From Blastococcus xanthinilyticus (GTDB lineage Bacteria; Actinomycetota; Actinomycetes; Mycobacteriales; Geodermatophilaceae), in NCBI RefSeq assembly GCF_008124835.1, contig NZ_VNHW01000013.1:1-64000 (forward strand): 64,000 nucleotides of DNA. Direction: 5' to 3'. Of the stretch, positions 47,967 to 55,108 are shown piece by piece. Position 1 is the first letter of the stretch. Every line of letters starts with the position of its first letter. Position numbers and translations under genes: made by a program. The notes under the pieces were generated by a model, which made no database searches, was not told where the DNA came from, and worked only from the letters and a program-made list of their open reading frames with translations.

Positions 47967-49159
47967 CCCGACGCGGCGCCCGCGGTCTCCGGCGCCCGGC
48001 CCTCCACCGAGCGGCGGAGCGCCGAGTGCAGCGACTCGGGGGTGAGGACGCCGAGGAAGTGGTCGCCGTCGAGCACCGCGACCCAGCCCGCCTCGTGCTG
48101 CAGCATCGTGGCGAACGCCGTCTTCAGCGACGCCTCGCGCGGCACCCACGCCTCCATGCGCCGGGCCGCGCTGCCCACCGTCCCCGCCCCCTGGGCGCGG
48201 TCCAGCGACAGCCAGCCGTGCAGGTTCTCCGCGTCGTCGAGGACGACCGCCCAGCGGGCGCCGGCGGTCTGCAGCGCGGCCCGTGCGTCGGCCAGCCCGT
48301 CGGCGACGTGCACCACCGGTGGCCGTTCGAGGTCCAGCGGGTCGATCCCGGTGACGGCCAGCCGCTTGAGCCCCCGGTCGGCGCCGACGAAGTCGGCCAC
48401 GAACTCGTTCACCGGGTGCCCCAACAGCTCGGCGGGCGTGGCGAACTGCTCCACCCGGCCACCCTCGCTCATCACCGCGATCCGGTCGCCGATCCGGACG
48501 GCCTCCTCGATGTCGTGGGTGACGAAGACGATCGTCTTGCCGACGGCCTCCTGCAGCCGCAGGAACTCCGACTGGAGGCGTTCCCGCACGATCGGGTCCA
48601 CGGCCGAGAAGGGCTCGTCCATGAGCAGGACGGTCGGGTCGGCCGCCAGGGCGCGGGCCACGCCGGCCCGCTGCCGCTGACCGCCGGAGAGCTGGTGGGG
48701 GTAGCGGTCGCCGTGCACGGCGGGGTCCAGGCCGACGAGGACCAGCAGCTCCTCGACCCGCTCGCGGATCCGGCGCTTGTCCCAGCCCAGCAGACGGGGC
48801 ACGGTGCCCACGTTGACCCGGATGGTCTGGTGGGGGAAGAGCCCCACGTTCTGGATCACGTAGCCGATCCGGCGGCGCAGCTGCACCGGGTCGGCCCGGG
48901 TGACGTCGTCCTCGCCGAGCAGGATCCGGCCGGTCGTGGGTTCGATGATCCGGTTGATCATCTTCATCGTGGTGGTCTTCCCGCAGCCCGAGGGGCCCAC
49001 CAGCACCGTGAGCTCGCCCGCCGCGAAGGTGAGGTCGAGCTCCTGCACGCCCACCGTGCCGTCCGGATAGACCTTGCTCACGCCCTCCAGGCGGATCGTC
49101 TCGGCGCCGGCCGGCGTCCCGCTCGCTGGGCGGCGGGCGGGGGGAGCAGTAGCGTCCAC
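47963..49159 (-). CDS. Osmolyte (betaine/choline-type) ABC transporter ATP-binding protein with CBS domains
   Basis: A 398-residue OpuCA/ProV-like ATPase. Walker A is GPSGCGKT (55-62), the signature LSGGQRQR lies around 153, Walker B is VLLMDEPFSAVDP and the switch histidine is in FVTHDIEEA. Residues about 270-385 carry two CBS-like repeats (VADGLADARAALQTAGARWAVVLDD and TAFATMLQHEAGWVAVLDGDHFLGVLT), which in OpuA-type systems sense ionic strength. It is transcribed away from the two permeases and binding protein, with only 26 bp between starts. Substrate is inferred from family; betaine, choline or carnitine are all possible. Confidence 0.93.
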   Translation of the reverse strand: MDATAPPARRPASGTPAGAETIRLEGVSKVYPDGTVGVQELDLTFAAGELTVLVGPSGCGKTTTMKMINRIIEPTTGRILLGEDDVTRADPVQLRRRIGYVIQNVGLFPHQTIRVNVGTVPRLLGWDKRRIRERVEELLVLVGLDPAVHGDRYPHQLSGGQRQRAGVARALAADPTVLLMDEPFSAVDPIVRERLQSEFLRLQEAVGKTIVFVTHDIEEAVRIGDRIAVMSEGGRVEQFATPAELLGHPVNEFVADFVGADRGLKRLAVTGIDPLDLERPPVVHVADGLADARAALQTAGARWAVVLDDAENLHGWLSLDRAQGAGTVGSAARRMEAWVPREASLKTAFATMLQHEAGWVAVLDGDHFLGVLTPESLHSALRRSVEGRAPETAGAASG

Positions 49160-49185
49160 GGGGTGGCCTTCCTGGTACGCGCTCG

Positions 49186-49884
49186 ATGCTGAACGCGGCG
49201 ACCGCCGAGGTGCGGGCGGCCGATGCGGCGCCGAACCCGTGGTTCGACGTGTCCTACGTGACCTCCAACTGGGAGTCCATTGTGGGCTACCTGGGCGAGC
49301 ACGTCAGGCTCACCGTCGCCGCCGTCCTGCTCGGGGCGCTGATCGCGCTGCCGCTGGCGCTGCTGGCGCGGCGCAGCCGGTGGCTGGCCGGCCCGGTGCT
49401 CGGCCTCTCCACGGTGATCTACACCATCCCGTCGCTGGCGATGTTCGCCTTCGTCGCCCCGTTCACCGGTCTCACGGCGACCACCGTGCTGATCGGGCTG
49501 GTGCTGTACTCGCTGGTCATCCTGGTGCGCAACTTCCTCACCGGGCTGCAGTCGGTACCGGCCGACGTGCGCGAGGCGGCGCGTGGGATGGGCTACGGGT
49601 CCGGCCGGCTGCTGTGGCAGGTCGAGCTGCCGCTCGCGCTGCCGGCGTTCATGGCGGGGCTGCGGGTGGCCACGGTGTCGACCGTCGCGCTCACCACCGT
49701 CGGTGTCATCGTCGGCCACGGCGGGCTGGGGCAGCTGATCATCGGCGGCTTCAACGCCAACTTCTACCGCGCCGAGATCGTCACCGGGGCGGTCGGCTGC
49801 GTGCTGCTGGCGCTGCTCGCCGACCTGCTGCTGGCCGGCGCGGAGCGGCTGCTCACCCCGTGGGCCGAGCGGGTGCGCGCGTGA
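49186..49884 (+). CDS. Osmolyte ABC transporter permease (first)
   Basis: A 232-residue inner-membrane permease of the OpuCB/ProW type with about five or six helices. The EAA coupling loop is VPADVREAARGMGYGSGRLLWQVELPLALP and the C-terminal part contains TVGVIVGHGGLGQLII. A short periplasmic N-terminal segment precedes helix 1. ATG 49186 opens a divergent operon from the ATPase. It overlaps the second permease by 4 bp. It should form a heterodimeric channel with the second permease at 49881. Confidence 0.93.
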   Translation: MLNAATAEVRAADAAPNPWFDVSYVTSNWESIVGYLGEHVRLTVAAVLLGALIALPLALLARRSRWLAGPVLGLSTVIYTIPSLAMFAFVAPFTGLTATTVLIGLVLYSLVILVRNFLTGLQSVPADVREAARGMGYGSGRLLWQVELPLALPAFMAGLRVATVSTVALTTVGVIVGHGGLGQLIIGGFNANFYRAEIVTGAVGCVLLALLADLLLAGAERLLTPWAERVRA

Positions 49885-50609
49885 ACCTGCTGCGCGATGC
49901 GTGGGTCTACCTCAACGACCCCTACAACTGGACCCGCGACCGCGGCATCCTGGAGCTGCTGGGTGAGCACCTGCGCATCTCGGCGTCCGCGGTGCTGGTC
50001 GCCCTCGTCGTCGCGCTGCCGGTGGGCATGCTGCTCGGGCACACCGGCCGCGGTGGCGGCTTCACCGTGGCCCTGTCGAACGTCTCCCGCGCCGTTCCCA
50101 CGCTGGCCCTGCTGACCGTCTTCGCGGTCACGCCCATCGGCTTCGGCCCCACCGCGACGACGATCGCGCTGGCCGTCTTCGCCGTCCCGCCGATCCTCAC
50201 CAACACCTACGTCGGCTTCCGCTCCGTGGACCGGGACGTCGTCGAGGCGTCGCGGGCGATGGGCATGACCGGGCGGCAGGTGGTGCTGCGCGCCGAGCTG
50301 CCGCTGGCGACCCCGCTGGTGATGACCGGCATCCGGACCGCCACGGTGCAGGTCGTGGCGACGGCGGCGCTCGCGGCACTGGTCGCCGGTGGGGGGCTGG
50401 GCGGCATCATCACGCTGGCGTTCGCGCAGCAGGACTACGGCGTGGTGCTCGCCGGTGCGTTCCTCGTCGCCCTCCTCGCCGTGCTCAGCGAGGCCGCGCT
50501 CGCCCTGCTCGCCCGGCTGGTGACGCCCGGGCGCAGGTTCGCGTTCCCCGCCTTCGGGATGCGCACCGCGAGCGGGGCGCCACCGTCCGCAGCCGCACGT
50601 CCGCGCTGA
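49881..50609 (+). CDS. Osmolyte ABC transporter permease (second)
   Basis: A 242-residue OpuCD-like permease. It starts MNLLRDAWVYLNDPYNW, has helices at about 28-49, 65-85, 90-110, 150-175 and 190-215, and its EAA loop reads VDRDVVEASRAMGMTGRQVVLRAELPLATP. GGGLGGIITLAFAQQDYGVVLAGAFLVALLA near the end matches the family. GTG 49881 overlaps the upstream stop (GTGA). A 148-bp gap with inverted repeats precedes the binding-protein gene, so that gene may also have its own promoter. Confidence 0.93.
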   Translation: MNLLRDAWVYLNDPYNWTRDRGILELLGEHLRISASAVLVALVVALPVGMLLGHTGRGGGFTVALSNVSRAVPTLALLTVFAVTPIGFGPTATTIALAVFAVPPILTNTYVGFRSVDRDVVEASRAMGMTGRQVVLRAELPLATPLVMTGIRTATVQVVATAALAALVAGGGLGGIITLAFAQQDYGVVLAGAFLVALLAVLSEAALALLARLVTPGRRFAFPAFGMRTASGAPPSAAARPR

Positions 50610-50650
50610 CCGGTAGCGGGGTCACGGAAGCGCAACGGGTTCGGAAATGA

Positions 50651-50678
50651 GTTGCCCGCAACCGGTCGGCGCGGTTGC
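50651..50678. promoter_or_regulatory. GTTGC inverted repeats upstream of the binding-protein gene
   Basis: GTTGCCCGCAAC (50651-50662) is a perfect palindrome, and GCAACC (50658-50663) pairs with GGTTGC (50673-50678). The repeated GTTGC half-sites look like an operator, about 80 bp before the start codon. Confidence 0.4.
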
Positions 50679-50757
50679 ATGGCGTCCGCGGGACTTCCCG
50701 CCAGACACGCGTGGCTGCAACAGGGCCGTCACGGGACACAGAAGGCGGGGCCTCCCC

Positions 50758-51756
50758 ATGCGCGCCAGAACCCGGATCATCGCTCCACTGGCCCTCGCGG
50801 CCGCGCTCACCGCGGCCTGCGGCGAGTCGGGCTCCTCGGGCACCGGAGGAGGCGGGGACGCGGGCGGCACCGCGGCGTCCGGCGACGCCTGCGCCCCGGT
50901 CGCCGGCGACCAGCTCGTGGTGCTCGAGGACGACGAGGGCCTGCAGAACGCGGACAACATCATCCCCGCGGTGACCGCGACCGCGGCGCAGGCGAACCCG
51001 GCGCTGCTGCCGGCCCTGAACGCCGTGTCGGCGGAGCTCACCACCGACGAGCTGGTCGAGATGAACGCCGCCGTGGACGTGCAGCGGCAGAGCGCCGAGG
51101 ACGTCGCCGCGGCCTGGGTCGAGGAGAACGTCGACACCGCGGGCCTCGAGCAGGGCAGCGGCACCGTCGTCGTCGGCGGGGCCAACTTCACCGAGTCCAC
51201 GATCCTGGCCACCATCTACGCCGACGTGCTCACGGCCGCCGGCTTCGACGCCTCCGTGCAGGAGGTCGGCAACCGGGAGCTCTACCTGCCGGCGCTGCAG
51301 CGCGGGGAGATCCAGGTCTTCCCCGAGTACCTCTCGACCGTCACGGAGTTCATCGAGGGCGACGAGGCCACCCAGGTCGCCTCCGGCGACGTCGACGCGA
51401 CCGTCGAGGCCCTCACGCCCCTGGCCGAGGGAGCCGGGCTGGTCTTCGGCGAGCCGTCCGAGGCCGCCGACCAGAACGCCTTCGCCGTCACCCAGGCCTT
51501 CGCCGACGAGGTGGGGGTCAGCACGCTGTCCGAGCTGGCCGAGGCCTGCGGCGACGGCTCGCTGGTGCTGGGCGGTCCGGGCGAGTGCCCCGAGCGCCCG
51601 TTCTGCCAGCCGGGCCTGGAGGAGACCTACGGGCTGGAGTTCGGCAGCTTCCGGGAGCTCGACACCGGTGGCCCGCTGACCAAGGCGGCCCTCCAGCAGG
51701 GCGAGATCTCCCTCGGGCTCGTCTTCAGCTCCGACGGCGCCCTCGCGCAGGGCTGA
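50758..51756 (+). CDS. Circularly permuted OpuC/ProX-type osmolyte-binding lipoprotein
   Basis: A 332-residue substrate-binding lipoprotein: signal peptide 1-20, lipidated Cys21, Gly/Ser linker to about 50. The order of the mature domain is rotated. Residues 52-125 (LVVLEDDEGLQNADNIIPAV, LNAVSAELTTDELVEMNAAV, DVAAAWVEEN) match the C-terminal end of ordinary OpuBC/ProX proteins. Residues 136-332 (TVVVGGANFTESTILATIYA, RELYLPALQRGEIQVFPEY, QNAFAVTQAF, DTGGPLTKAAL, GLVFSSDGALAQ) match their N-terminal and middle part, and the chain ends where an ordinary member would continue into LVVLEDD. Together they make one complete type II binding protein. The breakpoint lies in an interlobe crossover; the old termini are joined by a short linker (126-135). 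It would deliver betaine-like osmolytes to the permeases upstream. Confidence 0.92.
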   Translation: MRARTRIIAPLALAAALTAACGESGSSGTGGGGDAGGTAASGDACAPVAGDQLVVLEDDEGLQNADNIIPAVTATAAQANPALLPALNAVSAELTTDELVEMNAAVDVQRQSAEDVAAAWVEENVDTAGLEQGSGTVVVGGANFTESTILATIYADVLTAAGFDASVQEVGNRELYLPALQRGEIQVFPEYLSTVTEFIEGDEATQVASGDVDATVEALTPLAEGAGLVFGEPSEAADQNAFAVTQAFADEVGVSTLSELAEACGDGSLVLGGPGECPERPFCQPGLEETYGLEFGSFRELDTGGPLTKAALQQGEISLGLVFSSDGALAQG

Positions 51757-51779
51757 CTCCCCGTCCTGGCTCACCTGGT

Positions 51780-51817
51780 GGGGTCCTGGCTCACCACCGG
51801 TGCCGAGCCAGGACCCC
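51780..51817 (+). terminator. Hairpin after the binding-protein gene
   Basis: GGGGTCCTGGCTC (51780-51792) pairs over 13 bp with GAGCCAGGACCCC (51805-51817) around a 12-nt loop that itself contains CACCGGTG. It follows the stop by 23 bp. Confidence 0.75.
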
Positions 51818-51846
51818 TGACGATCAGGTCACCTGATCATCAGGGG
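51814..51846. terminator. 33-bp palindrome between convergent stops
   Basis: CCCCTGA, then GATCAGGT, a central C, ACCTGATC and TCAGGGG form a near-perfect palindrome (one C/A mismatch pair). It shares CCCC (51814-51817) with the preceding hairpin, so the two structures are mutually exclusive. It ends inside the stop region of the minus-strand DUF1684 gene and can act in both directions. Confidence 0.7.
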
Positions 51847-52451
51847 CGGTACCAGCCGCCGGGGGGCAGCTGCTCCCCGGCGGGAACCGGGGCGTCGACC
51901 CGGTTCCCCTCGGGCGCCAGCGGGCACGACCAGCGCGGGTCGTAGGCGCACGAGGGGTGGTAGGCGAAGTTCAGGTCGACCACCAGCCGGTCGCCGGCGC
52001 CGCCGAGGTCCGCTCCCTTCACCGTGTCGAGCAGGTAGCGGCCACCGCCGTACGTGGTGCTCCCGGCGGTGCCGTCGCGCAGCGGCAGGAACACCCCGCC
52101 GCCGTAGAGCGCGACCCACCAGACGTCGAGCCGGCCGACGCCGGGCAGCGCGACCGCGCCGATCCGCTCCAGCGGTACCACCCCGTCGGCGGCCGTGGGC
52201 ACCTCCAGCCGCAGGGCCGCGGCCGGCTCCAGCGCCGGCTCGAAGCGCAGCGCCGGGTCGTAGGGCGCGACGGGCAGCCCGTCGAACGCCGCCCGCGCGG
52301 CGGGGTCCAGCGGTGACTGCGGATGCCCGGCGAAGAGCTCGTCGCGCCCGTCCCGCCAGCGGCACCAGCCGGCCTCCGGGTCGGCGCAGCTCCGGACGGT
52401 GGCGTGCAGCGCGGCCACGCGGCGGCGCCAGTCGAGCAGCGAGAGGGTCAC
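51840..52451 (-). CDS. DUF1684 family protein
   Basis: A 203-residue soluble protein of the DUF1684 family. It shows an N-terminal helical WRRRVAALHATVR, FAGHPQSPLDPAARAAFDGLPVAPYDPALRFEP, the strand WWVALYGGGVFLPLRDGTAGSTTYGGGRYLLD and the signature VVDLNFAYHPSCAYDPRWSCPLAPEGNRVDAPVPAGE with paired cysteines. The family is widespread and its role is unknown. GTG 52451 is preferred over ATG 52514, which would add 21 non-conserved residues. It is divergent from the DUF6779 gene. Confidence 0.88.
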   Translation of the reverse strand: MTLSLLDWRRRVAALHATVRSCADPEAGWCRWRDGRDELFAGHPQSPLDPAARAAFDGLPVAPYDPALRFEPALEPAAALRLEVPTAADGVVPLERIGAVALPGVGRLDVWWVALYGGGVFLPLRDGTAGSTTYGGGRYLLDTVKGADLGGAGDRLVVDLNFAYHPSCAYDPRWSCPLAPEGNRVDAPVPAGEQLPPGGWYRP

Positions 52452-52521
52452 CGCAGCACTGTGACAGCTATGACCACGGTCGGCACGGGTGCGGCTCCTC
52501 CCCGTGAGCGCCACTCGTCGC

Positions 52522-52527
52522 TACGCT
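52522..52527 (+). promoter_or_regulatory. -10 box TACGCT, leaderless DUF6779 gene
   Basis: TACGCT ends 6 nt before the ATG at 52534. Confidence 0.5.
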
Positions 52528-52533
52528 GGTGCC

Positions 52534-54039
52534 ATGCCCCGCCGTGAGGACGACGACGTCGCCCGCGGCCCGGCCACCCCCGGATCCCGTGCCCTGCTCC
52601 AGGCGGCCGGTTTCGTGCTGGCCGCCGGCGCCACGCTGGCGGTCTTCCTCACCGACAACGCCCAGCTGTTGCGGGTCGCCGTCGTCGCCGTGGCCTGGGC
52701 GTTCGTGCTCGCCACCTTCGCGGCCGGGCGGCGCGGCACCGACCGGGCCCAGGCCGCCGCCCGTGAGGCCGACCTCCGGCGGGCCTACGAGCTGGAGCTC
52801 GAGCGGGAGGTCGCGGCCCGCCGCGAGTACGAGCTGGAGCTGGAGAACGAGCTGCGCCGCGAGGCCGAGGGCGCGATGCGGGGCGAGCTCGCCGCCCTGC
52901 GCGGCGACCTCGCGGCCCTGGCCGGCCTGCGCGACGAGGTGGCGCGGGTGTCGGGCATGCGGGGCGAGCTCGCCGCGCTCGGCGGCCTGCGGGAGGACGT
53001 CGCCCGGGTCGCCGCGCTGCGGGACGACGTCGCCGCGCTCACCGGGATGCGGGACGACGTCGCCGCCCTGACCGGGATGCGGGCGGAGCTGAGCCAGCTC
53101 GCCGCGCTCCGCGAGGACATGGGGCGGCTGCGGGCCGAGCTGGCCGAGCAGCTGTCCAGCGAGATGCTGGTCGAGCGGATCGTGATGCGCACCCAGGCCA
53201 GCCGGCTGCCGGGGGAGGGCGCCCGCCTGGAGGGCCCGGCCCGCACGCTGGACGCCGGCTACGGCCGCGCCGAGGACTCCCCGCCCCGGGAGCTGACCGG
53301 GGGCTGGCCGGCCATCCGGCTGGACGAACCGCGGGAGACGACCCAGCAGTTCGAGCAGGTCCGGGCCAGCAGCTGGTCCACGCAGTCCCCGCCGGTCACC
53401 ACGGCGTTCCCGCTCGTGCCGCCGGCCCCCGCGCCGGGCCCCGTGCCCCCGCCGGTCCCGGTCCCGCCGCCGGTGGCCGCCCGGCCGCCGGTGCCGCCCC
53501 GCCCACCCGCTCCCGAGCCGGCGCGGCCGGCCTTCGGGCGGCACGACCGCGCCGCGGCGCACGAGGACGACCCCTACCTGGGGTCGGCGCCCTCCTGGCG
53601 CGCGGCCGCTCCGCCGCCCCCTCCGCCGCCCCCTCCGCCGCCGCCGCCCATGACGGTCGCCTCGCCCGTGGTCACCCCGCCGGCGACCCTTCCGCCGCCG
53701 GCCGAACCGCCGCCGTCCCCGCTGGACTGGCTGGCCGCCCGGTCGCTGCTCGACCCGCCCGCGCCCGCCCCGACCGCGGGCGCGCCGCGCCGGCGGCGCG
53801 GCGACGACGCCCTGGAGCGGCCGCTCCCGGCCGAGGCCGCCCCGACGACGCAGCGCCCCGCGGTCATGCCGGAGTGGGCGCCGTCGACGCCGGCCGCCGG
53901 CGCGCCGGACACCTCCGACCGGCTGGCGCAGATCCTGGCGGAGAACGGCGTCAGCCCGTCCTCCGGCGGGCGCCGCCGGCGCCGGTACCGGGAGGACGGG
54001 GAGTCCGACGACGTCCTCGCCCGGGTGCTGGGCCGCTGA
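52534..54039 (+). CDS. DUF6779-type membrane protein with decapeptide repeats and proline-rich tail
   Basis: A 501-residue protein. Two membrane helices at about 20-39 and 44-64 form a hairpin. A charged helix at 70-118 is followed by eight tandem 10-residue repeats at 121-200 of the form ALRDDVAALT. The C-terminal 280 residues are low-complexity Pro/Ala, including a run of 13 prolines near 365, ending in a basic RRRRRYRED and DDVLARVLGR. The position before the DUF2520-panC block equals Rv3604c, an Ala/Arg/Pro-rich membrane protein. Function is unknown; the layout suggests a membrane-tethered cytoplasmic scaffold. TACGCT precedes the start by 6 nt. Confidence 0.85.
   Translation: MPRREDDDVARGPATPGSRALLQAAGFVLAAGATLAVFLTDNAQLLRVAVVAVAWAFVLATFAAGRRGTDRAQAAAREADLRRAYELELEREVAARREYELELENELRREAEGAMRGELAALRGDLAALAGLRDEVARVSGMRGELAALGGLREDVARVAALRDDVAALTGMRDDVAALTGMRAELSQLAALREDMGRLRAELAEQLSSEMLVERIVMRTQASRLPGEGARLEGPARTLDAGYGRAEDSPPRELTGGWPAIRLDEPRETTQQFEQVRASSWSTQSPPVTTAFPLVPPAPAPGPVPPPVPVPPPVAARPPVPPRPPAPEPARPAFGRHDRAAAHEDDPYLGSAPSWRAAAPPPPPPPPPPPPPMTVASPVVTPPATLPPPAEPPPSPLDWLAARSLLDPPAPAPTAGAPRRRRGDDALERPLPAEAAPTTQRPAVMPEWAPSTPAAGAPDTSDRLAQILAENGVSPSSGGRRRRRYREDGESDDVLARVLGR
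52894..53133 (+). repeat. Eight 30-bp coding repeats (decapeptide repeat)
   Basis: Units encode ALRGDLAALA, GLRDEVARVS, GMRGELAALG, GLREDVARVA, ALRDDVAALT, GMRDDVAALT, GMRAELSQLA and ALREDMGRLR. Arg at position 3, Asp/Glu at 4-5 and hydrophobics at 2, 6 and 9 are constant. Confidence 0.9.
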
Positions 54040-54042
54040 GGC

Positions 54043-54795
54043 CTAGCGGGGGCCGCGCGAGAGCCCGCCGCCGTCGATGACCAGCGTCTGGCCGGTGACC
54101 CATCCGGCACCGTCGCCCAGCAGGTAGGCCGCGGCCTCGCCGATGTCCTCCGCGGTGCCGAGCCGGGCCATCGGGTAGGCCTTCGCCACCTCGGCCTCGC
54201 GTCCCTCGAACAGGGCGCCGGCGAACTTGGTCTTCACCACCGCCGGGGCCACGGCGTTCACCCGCACCTTCGGCGCCAGCTCCACCGCGAGCTGCGTGGT
54301 GAGGTTGATCAGCGCCGCCTTGCTCACGCCGTAGGCACCGATCTCCTGCGATGACCGGAGGCCCGCGACCGAGGCGACGAACAACACCGATCCGCCGTGC
54401 TCGGACATCCAGGCCCGCCACGCCTCCTGCACCAGCCCGAGGGCGGCGACGACGTTGGTGTCCAGGATCTTGCGGCAGGCGTCGAGGTCGAGGTCCATCA
54501 ACGGCCCGTAGGCGGGGTTGATCCCGACGTTGCCGACCAGCACGTCCAGGCTGCCGAACGTCTCGACCGCGGTCCGCACCGCGGCCGCCCGGTGCCCGGC
54601 GTCGCCGGCGTTGCCCGCGACGGCCACCGCCACGTCGGAACCGCCCAGCGACTCGACGGCCTCGGCGAGCGCCTCGGGCTTGCGGGCGGTGAGCACCACC
54701 CGGGCCCCGCGGTCGACCAGGCTCTTCGCGATGCCCAGGCCGATGCCCCGGCTGCCGCCGGTGACCAGAGCGGTGCGTCCCTCGAACGTGTGCAC
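54043..54795 (-). CDS. SDR-family oxidoreductase
   Basis: A 250-residue classical short-chain dehydrogenase. The NAD(P) motif is TGGSRGIG (12-19), with catalytic Ser142, Tyr155 and Lys159 (VASVAGLRSSQEIGAYGVSK). The usual NNAG motif is replaced by GNVG at 88-91, as in some FabG-like acyl-group reductases. The C-terminal GWVTGQTLVIDGGGLS matches the substrate-loop/dimer end. Substrate is unknown. GTG 54795 follows GGGAGGCAAC. Only 3 bp separate its stop from the convergent DUF6779 gene. It appears inserted between genes that are neighbours in mycobacteria. Confidence 0.94.
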   Translation of the reverse strand: MHTFEGRTALVTGGSRGIGLGIAKSLVDRGARVVLTARKPEALAEAVESLGGSDVAVAVAGNAGDAGHRAAAVRTAVETFGSLDVLVGNVGINPAYGPLMDLDLDACRKILDTNVVAALGLVQEAWRAWMSEHGGSVLFVASVAGLRSSQEIGAYGVSKAALINLTTQLAVELAPKVRVNAVAPAVVKTKFAGALFEGREAEVAKAYPMARLGTAEDIGEAAAYLLGDGAGWVTGQTLVIDGGGLSRGPR

Positions 54796-55108
54796 GTTGC
54801 CTCCCTCGCCGATGTGCCGGCCGTCACGGTAGGGCGGGCCCCGGACGCCGCCGCCGCCGGGTCGCCCGGGGCGGCGTGAGCCACGACACAGGGCGCGGGC
54901 GTTGCGGGGCGGCGCACACTGGACACACACTCGCCACCGGCTCGACGCCCGCGTGACACACCCGGTCGCAGCGGACGCCGGCCACCGCACCACCGCACCA
55001 CCGCACCACCGCACCACCGCACCACCGCACGGCCCATCGCGATCTCCGCTGGTGGAGATCGCGCCCGACGTCCGGTACCCGCCAGGGACTGGAACGAGAG
55101 GTGCACCG
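54796..55108. other. 313-bp divergent intergenic region with octamer repeat
   Basis: This separates the SDR (minus) and DUF2520 (plus) starts. It holds a 48-bp tandem repeat (54982-55029) and, further on, GGTGGAGATCGCG-type sequence before the DUF2520 start. No further gene, riboswitch or strong hairpin was seen. Confidence 0.6.
54982..55029. repeat. Six perfect tandem copies of an 8-bp unit (CCACCGCA)
   Basis: Six identical octamers in a row, about 80 bp upstream of the DUF2520 gene. A second, unrelated six-copy octamer array lies at 15923-15970. Confidence 0.97.

Noticed and set aside
50758..51756. Binding protein as a truncated gene or a mis-joined tandem duplication
   Set aside because: All segments of the family are present once, in rotated order, with a proper signal peptide and stop; a truncation would leave parts missing.
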